Below, one piece after another: positions 56,001 to 64,000 of a DNA stretch of 64,000 nucleotides (the stretch's first letter is position 1; each line of letters opens with the position of its first letter). Origin of the DNA: Pollenia angustigena (Eukaryota > Arthropoda > Insecta > Diptera > Polleniidae); the NCBI GenBank assembly GCA_930367215.1, contig OV884060.1, positions 10,124,001-10,188,000 of the forward strand. The letters are read 5' to 3'. The notes under the pieces were generated by a model. The model worked only from the letters and a program-made list of their open reading frames with translations, ran no database searches and was not told the DNA's origin. A program made the translations under genes and the position numbers.

Positions 56001-57130
56001 CCGCGTACACAGAAAAAATTATTGCCGAATTATTTTCAAACAAGCGTTTGAAAATTTTTTTAATTTCTATAAATTTTTTTACTTATTCAAACAATATTTT
56101 TGTTTGATTTTTATTTAACCAACAAAAATGTGGACAACTCTTCAAAAATATAATAAACCCGTTATTGGTGTCAAGTTTTCATAATTTTGTATGAAATATT
56201 TAACGCTCTTTAATGTTGTCGTCTTTTTGCATTTTTTATTTGATCGTAAGCAACACTTCTGTATGTGAAATATAAGAACAACAACAAAAAACACACACAG
56301 TCTATTTTTGGACGCTTTAAAAAAGATAAACAAACAATAGCAGAAACAACATTACAAGAAACAAAATCCCGTATTCAATTTTTTAAAACTGTTTGGTTAA
56401 ATACATCAAATACAAAAATAGAATGATGACGAAAAACATATCGAGTCGGTCTGCTGCCGTTTTTGGTTACACATCTTCTTTAGCAAAGGAAAGGATACAG
56501 CAACAGAGAGTGATAAAGAAAAACATTGTGTTGTGTGTGTGTATAAATAAGACTTCGTTCAAAAATTATTCCAACAAAAAAAAAAAATGAGTCTCAAAGC
56601 CAGCCGTCGGCTCTGCTCTGCCGTCATCTTCTCATACAGTGCTTACTTGTGTGCGCGTCATTGCTTGTGCAAAAACTTTTTTTTTTTTATTTTGAAATTT
56701 AATAAAAGAATTTCAGTAAACTTTTTGTTTGTTTCAGTTAAATTATTTGTTTGAAAAAATCAGTGTTTTTTTTCAATAAACAAAATGCAAATAAATTGTT
56801 TGAATATGCAAATTTGTTTATAGGACCGATTTCAGACAAAAAATTGTTTGATTCTACAAATTTTTTGTTTGAATTGGAAAAATAATTTTTTCTGTGTATG
56901 TCTTAAAATGAAATTTTTAAGGAGAGCCGAAAAAACCATTCTATATCAAACTATGGTTTAGATATTGCACTTTTTGAACATTGTAATGGAGTTAAAACAA
57001 CGGAATGCGTCTATCTGTTTTAAAAATTTTTTAAAAAATGTAAAGAGCGCTTAATATTTAGCAATATAGCATCAACATTTCAAAATCGAAAAAATAGACA
57101 TACGCGGTTGCCCATGAATACCACAGAATT
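55975..57130. repeat. Inverted repeat carrying the pre-insertion site of the nested MITE
   Basis: AATTCTGTGGTTTTCATGGG then CAACCGCGTA (55976-56007) is mirrored at about 57092-57128. The right arm reads through GACATACGCGGTTGCCCATG without interruption, while the left arm is split at TA by the MITE at 56008-56896. The right arm is therefore the empty site. Confidence 0.85.
56008..56896. mobile_element. MITE with CACAGAAAAAATTATT ends and TTTGTTTGAA words
   Basis: CACAGAAAAAATTATT at the left end is mirrored by AATAATTTTTTCTGTG at 56881-56896, and TA flanks both ends. TTTGTTTGAA/TTCAAACAA words lie near both ends. TA duplication suggests mobilisation by a Tc1/mariner-type transposase. The frames at 56142 (-) and 56393 (+) are not supported. 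Confidence 0.88.
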
Positions 57131-57282
57131 ATCCTTTAATCTTCATAAAACCAGAGCTCGCAGCTTTATAATTCGTTGCCTAATTTAAATAAAATATCCT
57201 ATGTTTTAGAAATATTATTAGGCGTATGAAAGGGATTTTCCTGAATGGATTTTATATTGTACCGGTCGTAAATTATGGATCA
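57131..57282. other. Short AT-rich spacer
   Basis: No feature was recognised between the inverted repeat and the next tRNA-like repeat copy. Confidence 0.4.
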
Positions 57283-57515
57283 TTAATCAAAAATATTAAA
57301 AATTTTGATATTTTCATTAGGCTTATTAAGTTCATAAAATTTAATTTTTATTAAATTATTCTCATGAAGAAAGGAATTTTACAACATGAAATCAATTAAA
57401 ATGTATTGATAATTTTTCATTCATGACTGCCGCGGGAATCGAACCCAGGCTTTCACAGACAGGTGACCCTTATATGTTTCAGTTGCAACCACTCAATCTC
57501 CTCAGAGATTAATTT
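57283..57515 (-). repeat. tRNA-like dispersed repeat, reverse-orientation copy
   Basis: Read on the - strand it runs CTGAGGAGATTGAGTGGTTG, GGGTTCGATTCCCGCGGCAG, ATGAATGAAAAATTATCAAT, then the AT-rich tail with CATGTTGTAAAATTCCTTTC. It is collinear with 50700-50905 but begins just upstream of the D-arm-like part, so it is truncated or diverged at its 5' side. Confidence 0.85.
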
Positions 57516-57734
57516 TTATAACAAATATATAAAAAGAATGTGGGAATTATTTCTTTTCGTAAGTAACTTTTTTTATATTAACCTTTTTTTATCTTAAGTG
57601 TATATATAGGTTAAATGTTAACTAAGAGTTGGCTTAAGCAAAAATAAGTGAAATACTGAGGGAATAGGACTATTGCAAAAAAGCTCTATAAATAAAAATT
57701 TGATTTATTGAACACAATCGAAAAAGTGGTTGAA

Positions 57735-58130
57735 CAAATTTTAATATTTTAAGGAGATTGTTCCACATTTGCTTTCATAACTCTTTTCTCTTGAACCGAT
57801 TATGCTACATTTCAATCCCAAACTGCTTAGGAAAACAAAAAAGAATTTGACAACAATATGGCTATTTTCTATTGAGTGTTTCGAAAGTAAGGTGTTGCAA
57901 CAGATGGACAGACAGACGGACATGAATGAAGATGATTATTACAACGGTTTCACACGGAAAGATAAACTAACTGCCTATTTAACGATGTCACTCGAAATCT
58001 TTCGTTCGTACAAATTTTGAGAATTTGTTTTTGTTTTACATGTAATTTGTGCAAACGAAAGCGTTCGAGTGACATCGTGAAATAGGCAGTTAATATACCG
58101 TCATTTACCACTTGTGGTAGAGGGTATAAA
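57735..58130 (+). repeat. TATACCC dispersed repeat, 3' half, with nested MITE
   Basis: GACAGACAGACGGACATGAA (57907) and the right end TATACCGTCATTTACCAC/GTGGTAGAGGGTATA (58094-58128) are shared with the copies at 26265 and 53488. A 121-bp MITE interrupts it at 57970-58090. Confidence 0.65.
57970..58090. mobile_element. 121-bp MITE with ACTGCCTATTT ends, TA duplication
   Basis: ACTGCCTATTTAACGATGTC then ACTCGAA at the left is mirrored by TTCGAGTGACATCGTG then AAATAGGCAGT at the right, with TA on both sides (57968-57969, 58091-58092). The arms of about 38 bp continue as CTTTCGTT/AACGAAAG. Confidence 0.9.
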
Positions 58131-58169
58131 AGTCAGTTCATTTTTTAACATTAAAATTAAATGAAAATA

Positions 58170-59448
58170 CAGGGTGGTTAAATTTCAAGGGCCGATGTTG
58201 ATTTTGAATAAAACACAAACTATTTAGGAAATTATTGTATTTTTATTTTATTATGATATATTGGTATTATTCAATTATGTATGGAACAAAATATCGGCCA
58301 AATGGGCGCCGCGACCACGGCGGCACACCTCCATCCGATGGTCCAAATTTTCGATGACCCTGAGGCATAATGGAGGTCCTATGCCGTTAATGTGCCGAAT
58401 TATCTCATCCTTTAGCTCTTGAATTGTTGCTGGCTTATCGACGTACACCTTTTCTTTCAAATAACCCCAAAGAAAAAAGTCCAACGGTGTCAAATCACAT
58501 GATCTTGGCGGCCAATTGACATCGCCATTACGTGAGATAACACGGCCATTGAATTTGTTGCGCAAAAGAGCCATTGTTTCGTTAGCTGTGTGGCAAGTGG
58601 CACCGTCCTGCTGAAACCACATATCGTCCACATCCATATCTTCCAATTCGGGCCATAAAAAGTTCGTTATCATCTCACGATAGCGAACACCATTCATAGT
58701 AACTGCCTGACCGGTCTCATTTTGGAAAAAATACGGCCCGATGATGCCGCCAGCCCATAAACCGCACCAAACAGTCACTCTTTGTGGGTGCATTGGTTTT
58801 TCGACAATCACTCTTGGATTCTCATTCGCCCAAATGCGGCAATTCTGTTTATTGACGAATCCACTGAGGTGAAAATGTGCCTCATCACTGAAGATGATTT
58901 TCTTCGAAAACTGATCCACTGTTGCCATTTCTTGCCACCATTCTGCCCATTCACGACGTTTGGAATGGTCAAGAGGCACCTTGTAAGCGTGTAAATGCAA
59001 GTCTTTATGCATAATGTTCATCAACGACGAGCGTGAGAGGTGCAATTGTTGGGCACGACGACGAGTTGAGGTGGACGGCTCTTCAGCCACACTATCGCGA
59101 ACAGCAGCAATATTTTCTGCAGTACGAGCTGTACGAGCATGCACTGGTGTTCTCACATCTTCTACAGACCCGGTTTGCTCGAATTTTTCCACGATTTTTG
59201 CGATTGTACGCACATTTGGACGATCAAATTGACCAAAAAATCACGTAGTGCACGATATGCATTTTGATTTGAACGCCCATTTTCATAATAAGTCTGGATA
59301 ACCTTAACACGTTGTTGGATTGTGTATCTCTCCACGGTTAAAATTGAGTACGTCTGAAATAGAGAAATGTCAAATAAAATTCGGAAAAAAACTTGGCGTT
59401 TAAGTGTGGTTCACATTCAACATCGGCCCTTACAATTTAACCACCCTT
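58170..59448 (-). mobile_element. DD41D (rosa-like) mariner, best copy
   Basis: CAGGGTGGTTAAATTTCAAG then GGCCGATGTTGA at the left end is mirrored at the right end (TCAACATCGGCCCTTAC, AATTTAACCACCCTT). TA lies outside each end (58168-58169, 59449-59450). The 1.28-kb length is normal for a complete mariner. The transposase runs on the - strand and is lightly damaged. Confidence 0.93.
58275..59334 (-). pseudogene. Mariner transposase, DD41D type, lightly broken
   Basis: The main frame (58275-59213, 312 residues) carries the whole catalytic part. FSDEAHFH has the first aspartate (D110), QQDGATCH the second (D203) and DLTPLDFFLWGYLKE the third (D245). Forty-one residues separate the last two, so it belongs to the DD41D mariners known as the rosa group. 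The N-terminal DNA-binding part (about 59214-59334) is still recognisable in another frame. It is separated by a shift at a T run (read on the - strand, about 59237-59242) that is one base short, and its ATG has become GTG. Seven codons present in the 36193 copy are missing near residue 80, between YKV and PLDHS. The copy is thus recent but inactive as it stands. It lies opposite the + frames at 58782, 59014 and 59033. Confidence 0.92.
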
Positions 59449-59450
59449 TA

Positions 59451-60145
59451 TATGCAAAAATGTATCTTTAAAACAAAATTAAAAACTTTTTTTAATTGAA
59501 TATTAAAAGATGACTTTAGTTTATAAAAAAATATAATGCAGTTTTTAAAAATTCATGTTGAACCACATTTAATAGTTAACTTTGTTTGGTTTAAAGTATT
59601 TTTTCCCTTTTCCTATTTTTACAATTGAATTAACATAGAAACAATGTGAGAAGGGAAAAAATAATTTTTTGGAAAAAAACATAATTAATTTAAACATATT
59701 TGTAAAAAATATAGTAAAAAGCTGTAAAATTATGAAAGAAATAAAAATTTATCACTTAAACTAAAATATGCTTAAAACAACCAAATAATTTTGGGAAAAT
59801 TTTGAAGAAAGTGCTAAATGCTGGAAGCCTTTTTTCATGCTAAATAAGTTTAAAATATGCGAGATCAAGCATTAAAAATGCTTAATTGGCAACAGGGCAT
59901 ACAACCAATATGACACAATAAAAGTGTTCTATTGTGTCATTTAGGTTGATAAAGCAAAGGTATAATAAAATTGTCAAATAAAAGACACTGAAAATTGATA
60001 TTTGTTTATTGTTGTTGTTTTTGTTCAAGTTTTGAGATTGTTACTAGTAAAACTGTTGCTTATAATTGTTATTCGCTTAACAGTTTTATTTGTATAATAT
60101 CTGTAGTTTTTCTATAATCTTTGGATGAAGTTTCCTGGCGATCGG
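59451..60145. other. AT-rich DNA with a small hairpin
   Basis: ATGACACAATA and TATTGTGTCAT (59910-59940) form an 11-bp stem with a 9-nt loop. About 60001-60107 is a diverged direct copy of 61998-62104 (shared blocks TATAATTNNTATTCGCTNAACAG and TTATTTGNATAATAT). No gene was found. Confidence 0.5.
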
Positions 60146-60260
60146 GCCTAAGCAACCACTGTAATACGCATAGGAATACTTTATCCCATCAACAATAAAT
60201 TTAAGTTTATCAATAGTATGAAATGGAAATTTAACACATTTAAACGAAACCTTGTTGATA
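60146..60260 (+). repeat. GGCCTAAGCAACC dispersed repeat, copy 2
   Basis: GGCCTAAGCAACCACTGTAA, then GCGCATAGGAATAC-type and TTTATCCCATCAACAATAAA sequence is collinear with copies at 14028 and 63170. Confidence 0.75.
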
Positions 60261-60484
60261 AATTTGCGTAGGATACGGCTGAGATAATTGTTTAGAAATA
60301 TGACTGGTACGTCATGCCTGTTACTGTTTATAAAATACTAATAAATGGAAAGGATATCATAGATGCAGCTTTAATCCATATTGGTGTATTTTTCGAGGAA
60401 GCAGAGTAATCATATTATAACGACTACAAGAACTTAAAAAAATACTAAGACCCCAGGCAGAAATTACGACTCTTCTAAAAATTA
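60261..60484. other. AT-rich spacer
   Basis: No gene or repeat family was recognised. Confidence 0.4.
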
Positions 60485-60780
60485 TGTACCGCCACAACCC
60501 TGTTAATACAAAATTGTGACTCTACAAAAAATATGGTACCATCACAACACTGTAGATACAAAATTGCAACCTTAGTTTTTTAATACCGTTTTTAAATAAG
60601 ATTCAACACCGGTACAACACCCTAAATACAAATATACGACTTTCGTTTTTTAAAGTCGTATTTACCATAAAACTATACCGCTACAACACTGTATATACAA
60701 AAATTAAACCTTAATTTTCTCAATACCGTGTTGATAATAGTTCTATACCGCTACAACGCTTTATATACAAAAATTTAGTC
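60485..60780 (+). repeat. About 70-bp tandem repeat, CCGCTACAACACTGTATATA
   Basis: Four to five diverged units with spacing close to 70 bp begin near 60485, 60537, 60608, 60677 and 60748. Each contains TACCGCTACAACACTGTA then TACAAAAATT. Related ACAACATTGTAAATTT words recur on the far side of the next element (61580-61715), as if one array had been split. Confidence 0.8.
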
Positions 60781-61450
60781 TATAGTGAAAAATTTTTCCC
60801 TCGTAATTTTTCCCCTTTTCACATATTTGCGATCATGAACAACTCCCATGAAAAAATGTAATTCAAAGGAGAAAAATAACGTGAAAAAACGTTCACGGGA
60901 AAAAATTCCCCTTATCGTGAAAAAATGTTTCCCTCGTAATTTGTTCACATTTCCCTTAGATTTTCTCACTTTATTTTTGCTAGGGAATAGAACATGTATG
61001 TTAGAAGCTCATTCTTTATATCGATTATTAATGGTTAATAAAGTTAAAAAGGCACAAACCGATATATGGCTCAACAAAATGCAAAGCAACAGGTAGATTG
61101 CCTGCGGATTTGTGAAACTTTCGATTGACTTAGTGGCAGAATTTTGGAAAATATTTTACTATATTAAATTTAAAAAGTGCAAAAAACTAACGTTGTAATC
61201 AAACTATCCCTCCAATACTAAATATTTTGCTTTATTATTTTACCTTTTTCTTAAAATATAACTTGAATATTTTTGAACAAAAATTTCATTGATTTTTAAT
61301 TTTTTTAATATTTCTTCTTTTTTTTACATTCACTGGAACTGATAGCGTGAAAAACTTTTCACATGAGATTCACGATTGCTTTTTTCCCTTCGAGGGAAAT
61401 GAAAATTTCATGGGAACAAAAATTCCACTTGTTATTCACGATAGGGGTGA
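60779..61450. mobile_element. Inverted-repeat element built of TTCACGGGAAAAA words
   Basis: CTATAGTGAAAAATTTTTCC at the left side and TTATTCACGATAGGG at the right side form imperfect inverted ends. GTGAAAAAA, TTTCCCTCGT and TTCACGGGAAAA words appear in both orientations at 60780-60990 and 61345-61440. The middle (about 60990-61340) is unrelated. The frames at 60775 (-) and 60848 (+) follow the words. Confidence 0.5.
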
Positions 61451-62104
61451 TTAATTTAATAGTGTCGTATTAAAATAAAAAAAACAAAAACTATTTTAGG
61501 TTTGAAAATAAACAAATTTTTGCTTGTTTATTAGCGAATTTATATTTGTAACAATATTGAAAATTAGAGTCGGGAGATGGTTGTGACTACGTTGTAAATT
61601 CGTGAATCCAACATTGTAAATTTAAATTTACAGTACTGTGATAACACTAAAAAGAAGAGTTGGAAGACGCACATTTGGCGTTATCATTCTAATATTGTGA
61701 CAACATTGTAAATTTGGTAAACAGTGCGTTGTATTGATGTTGATAGTACCCCCTGCAACGTCGGCACAGCGTCGTGGTGATTGTCTTTTTCTACCTGGGA
61801 CGTTTCATTGTTTGCTTGCATGTTCTTATAAGACGTCTACCTCATAAGCAAATTTTAGAAATTTAGATGATGTAGTTTAACAAATCAAAGTTGATGAATG
61901 TAATGGTTTGATTATTTGGACTCATTTTGTTTATATTTACTTATATATGGGCGGTGGAGTTGACAAAAATTGTAGTCGTAATTGTTAGAAAAGATAAACT
62001 CACTGTTTGTTGTTGGTGTTTTGTTTAAGCTTTGATATTATTACGGGTTAAACTTTTGAGTGTTTATAATTCCTATTCGCTAAACAGTTTAATTTGAATA
62101 ATAT
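61451..62104. other. AT-rich DNA, continuation of the split word array
   Basis: Holds ACAACATTGTAAATTT-type words to about 61715 and the direct-repeat partner (61998-62104) of 60001-60107. The LTR at 62105 begins exactly at the end of that repeat. Confidence 0.45.
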
Positions 62105-62666
62105 TGTTACGAAAGCTAAATTATCTAAGAATTATTTATAGTTTTAATTATAAGTTATCTTTCATTTCTAGAAATGGTGATAGAACATAATAAATAGTTT
62201 TTACGGGAAGGTTCAGGAAAAATCTAGAAATAATTATGAAATATAAAAAGGGGTGACTCATGTATAATAGTTTTAGTCCCGTTTTCACAACTTACCGATA
62301 GCTAAAAGTAGACTTTAACCGGCCTTATAAAAAGTGTTCCATTATTAAAACTTTACTTTAACCTTAAGTGAACGATTAAGTAAATTAAGGTTTATCCTAC
62401 CTGGTAGGTAAAAGTAAAGTTGTAATAATGGAACACTTTTCATACGGCCGATAAAATCCTACCTTTAGCTATCGGTAAGTTGTGAAAACGGGCCTTAGTC
62501 TGTTTTGAAAAACGGTTCTGTTCGTAACTAACAATTGTGTACAAAATAATAAAGTTTGTAAAGTTGAATAAGTGTGTGTATTTATTTTTATTTGCAATTA
62601 AAAGAACTCAACGGTTTATTATAAAGGGAGTAAACCGAACGCGTTTATTAAAGGAAAAACGTAACA
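62105..62666 (+). repeat. LTR of a SAP-Gag retrotransposon, with a nested MITE
   Basis: The sequence begins TGTTACGAAAGC and ends AAACGTAACA, with TGTTACG/CGTAACA as terminal inverted repeat. It is directly followed by a TGGTGTCAGAAGTG primer site, which fixes it as the 5' LTR. Without the MITE at 62278-62492 the LTR would be about 345 bp. The 3' LTR is not in the window. Confidence 0.75.
62278..62492. mobile_element. 215-bp MITE with long arms, inside the LTR
   Basis: CCCGTTTTCACAACTTACCG then ATAGCTAAAAGTAG on the left is mirrored by CTACCTTTAGCTATCGGTAA then GTTGTGAAAACGGG on the right. A second paired block is AAAAGTGTTCCATTATTA / TAATAATGGAACACTTTT. The arms cover nearly the whole element. 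TTAG follows or precedes both ends with slightly different spacing. Confidence 0.88.
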
Positions 62667-62668
62667 AT

Positions 62669-62682
62669 TGGTGTCAGAAGTG
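62669..62682 (+). other. Primer-binding site of the SAP-Gag retrotransposon
   Basis: TGGTGTCAGAAGTG starts two bases after the LTR end ACA. The TGG start and position are those of a primer-binding site. The primer tRNA was not identified. Confidence 0.7.
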
Positions 62683-62717
62683 AAATTGCAATAAAAAAAA
62701 AAACTATACAAACAACG

Positions 62718-63170
62718 ATGAAATTCGATGAGCTAAAAGTTGAACAGCTCAAGAAGGAGTTGAGCAAGTTGGATCTGCCTACTGCCGGAAATATAGCTGA
62801 GCTGCAGAAGAGATTAATCGATGAATTTAAGGGACGCAATATTGACATCGCAGCTTATGAATTTGATGAAAAAGAAGAAATAGAAGTTGCTATCCGTGCA
62901 GTAACAAGCAACATGGATCTTAGCACAATGTTTGCTGCTATGATGCAGAATATAGAGAAGATGGTAAAAGAAAATTCAAACGCTATCCAAGCAGAAAATT
63001 TGGAGAGAATGGTAAAAGAAAACTCGGCTGAAACTTCTACACCATTTTAGCCGAAATTCAACAAAATTCCAGATTGATAAATGAAAAACTTGAGAAGCTT
63101 CAAGAGATTTCTACTGCTATAGATAAAAGAGTAGACGATATGGAGATGGAATTCAACCAGATGATGATTT
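62718..63170 (+). pseudogene. gag: Retrotransposon Gag N-terminus with SAP domain, truncated
   Basis: The first frame (62718-63050, 110 codons) opens with a SAP-type helix-extended-helix motif, LKVEQLKKELSKLDLP and NIAELQKRLID at residues about 6-34. An acidic stretch and a coiled-coil region with repeated MVKENS follow. SAP domains bind nucleic acid and head the Gag of several insect LTR elements. After the stop at 63048-63050 the coiled coil continues in another frame (LEKLQEISTAIDKRVDDMEM), so a frameshift has occurred near 63030-63050. At 63170 the reading ends in the GGCCTAAGCAACC repeat. No capsid, zinc knuckle or pol is left. The start is the first ATG after the primer site. Confidence 0.8.
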
Positions 63171-63290
63171 GGCCTAAGCAACCAGTTAAATGCGCATAGA
63201 AATAGCTTATCCCACCAACAACAAATTTCAGTTTATCAATAGTAAGAATTGGGAATGTAGCACATTGAAACTAAATCTTATAAGACGTGG
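63170..63290 (+). repeat. GGCCTAAGCAACC dispersed repeat, copy 3
   Basis: GGCCTAAGCAACCAGTTAAA, TGCGCATAGAAATAGCTTAT and TTTCAGTTTATCAATAGTAA match the copies at 14028 and 60146. It truncates the SAP-Gag element. Confidence 0.8.
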
Positions 63291-64000
63291 TTAATGTTCA
63301 TGAAACTCGGCAAATATCTTTTGTTTATTCTAGAAAGTGTATCTGGAAAATTGGATACTTCTATTGTCATAAAAAAACTATAAGCGAAAAAACGATTGGG
63401 ATTGTATGGGCGGTGGGCGTGGCCGATTCAAGTTAAAATGTATTTTTTTCTTTTTTTTGCCGATATAATGATATAATGATCGGTGCCAGGATTACTCCTT
63501 ATATATTTTGCACAAATATGTATGAAGCCATATCCCTCTGCGCGGCATGTAAAAAATGCGTAATTGAACATTTTATTTTGGCTTTCTGGAAAAAATTATT
63601 TCGCTTAATCTACTTAAAAAAATATAAGCCCTAAATTCTGTTTTTGTTAAGAAAAAAATTTTTCTTTTTTTGGTAAAGAATTATTTTTCATAAAAATTAG
63701 TTTGTTTGTTCTCTTAATATTTTTGTGGCAAAGAAAAAAAGTTGGTGGCAGAAGAAATGTTTGTATTTAAAAACATTTTATTTATAACGTAACAACTGAA
63801 ATTAAAAGAATCTTAAAAATAAACCAAAGTATTTATAAATATTTACTATTTCTTTTCTTTTTTTGGAAAGATGCGTTTAAATATTTTGTCAGCGGAAGTT
63901 GTTGTTGTTAGAAAGACAACCCTCAATTTTATACATCACGGCGTATGATTTATAAAAATTTTCTAACAACTTCTTATTCATAATGCCCAAACGCTTCAGA
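63291..64000. other. AT-rich DNA, nothing recognised
   Basis: ATGGGCGGTGGGCGTGGCCG near 63408 is the only GC-rich patch. Otherwise T and A runs to the window end, with no gene signal. Confidence 0.45.

Noticed and set aside
58782..59248. + strand frames over the mariner
   Set aside because: They are antisense shadows of the transposase coding sequence.
60485..61740. One single transposon covering both ACAACACTGTA-word patches
   Set aside because: The patches on both sides are related, but outer inverted repeats could not be matched. I kept the tandem repeat and the inner element separate.

Overview
The window is AT-rich, intron- and transposon-dominated DNA from an insect, most likely a higher fly (Schizophora). 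The indications are an errantivirus-type Ty3/gypsy element with a tRNA-Ser-type primer site, DD41D (rosa-like) mariners, a Transib remnant, many hAT- and TA-targeting MITEs, and one cysteine-rich secreted-protein gene with a long intron. I cannot name the species. I see no rRNA gene, functional tRNA gene or CRISPR array.

Host coding DNA is limited to two exons on the + strand (19878-20132 and 24356-24576). Joined by GT-AG splicing, they give the C-terminal part of a cysteine-rich protein ending in a hydrophobic tail, resembling the Ly6/three-finger GPI-anchored family. The 4.2-kb intron holds a MITE, a piece of a dispersed repeat and a decayed hAT transposase. The 5' exons were not found.

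Region by region: 1-7.5 kb is mostly unrecognised AT-rich DNA with a MITE (2.5 kb), a nested inverted-repeat element with foldback-like arms (3.5-4.9 kb) and a GTGACATCAAT-word element (5.3-6.0 kb). 7.5-15.2 kb holds tRNA-like repeat pieces, a mariner relic inside a hAT MITE inside another MITE (10.5-11.6 kb), and a Transib element (12.75-14.87 kb) with CACAGTG ends, a 5-bp target duplication and an ORF like the C-terminal third of Transib/RAG1 transposases. 15.4-16.8 kb is an AACAGTAC-word element carrying two small MITEs. 18-25 kb is the Ly6-like gene. 26.8-27.6 kb is a TTTGCACA-word element with a nested CpG-rich MITE. 27.675-34.872 kb is a nearly complete errantivirus: two 276-bp LTRs differing at one base by eye, a leader with repeated covarying hairpins, gag, a -1 slippery site, pol broken by one extra A, and an open env reaching into the 3' LTR.

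From 36 to 42.6 kb come a broken mariner, an AAGGCCTT-word MITE, a hAT MITE with an 8-bp target duplication, and the largest foldback-like locus. 44.6-46.1 kb is a 31-bp satellite with a 186-bp higher-order repeat. 48.7 kb has a LINE reverse-transcriptase relic. 50.6-52.0 kb is a 562-bp unit repeated 2.6 times. 53.8-57.1 kb is a nest of inverted-repeat elements plus a LINE RNase H fragment with a 17-bp target duplication. 58.2-59.4 kb is the best mariner copy, on the - strand and lightly broken. 60-62 kb holds more word arrays. The window ends in the 5' end of a second LTR retrotransposon with a SAP-domain Gag, cut off by a dispersed repeat.

The most distinctive theme is a set of inverted-repeat elements whose interiors are built from a short element-specific word repeated in both orientations. 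In two of them foldback arms of TTTGGGGnnTTnnTTCAT-like words are combined with an 82-bp CCGGCCGAAGGCCGG minisatellite. Several insertions can be dated relative to each other because the empty target survives elsewhere in the window.
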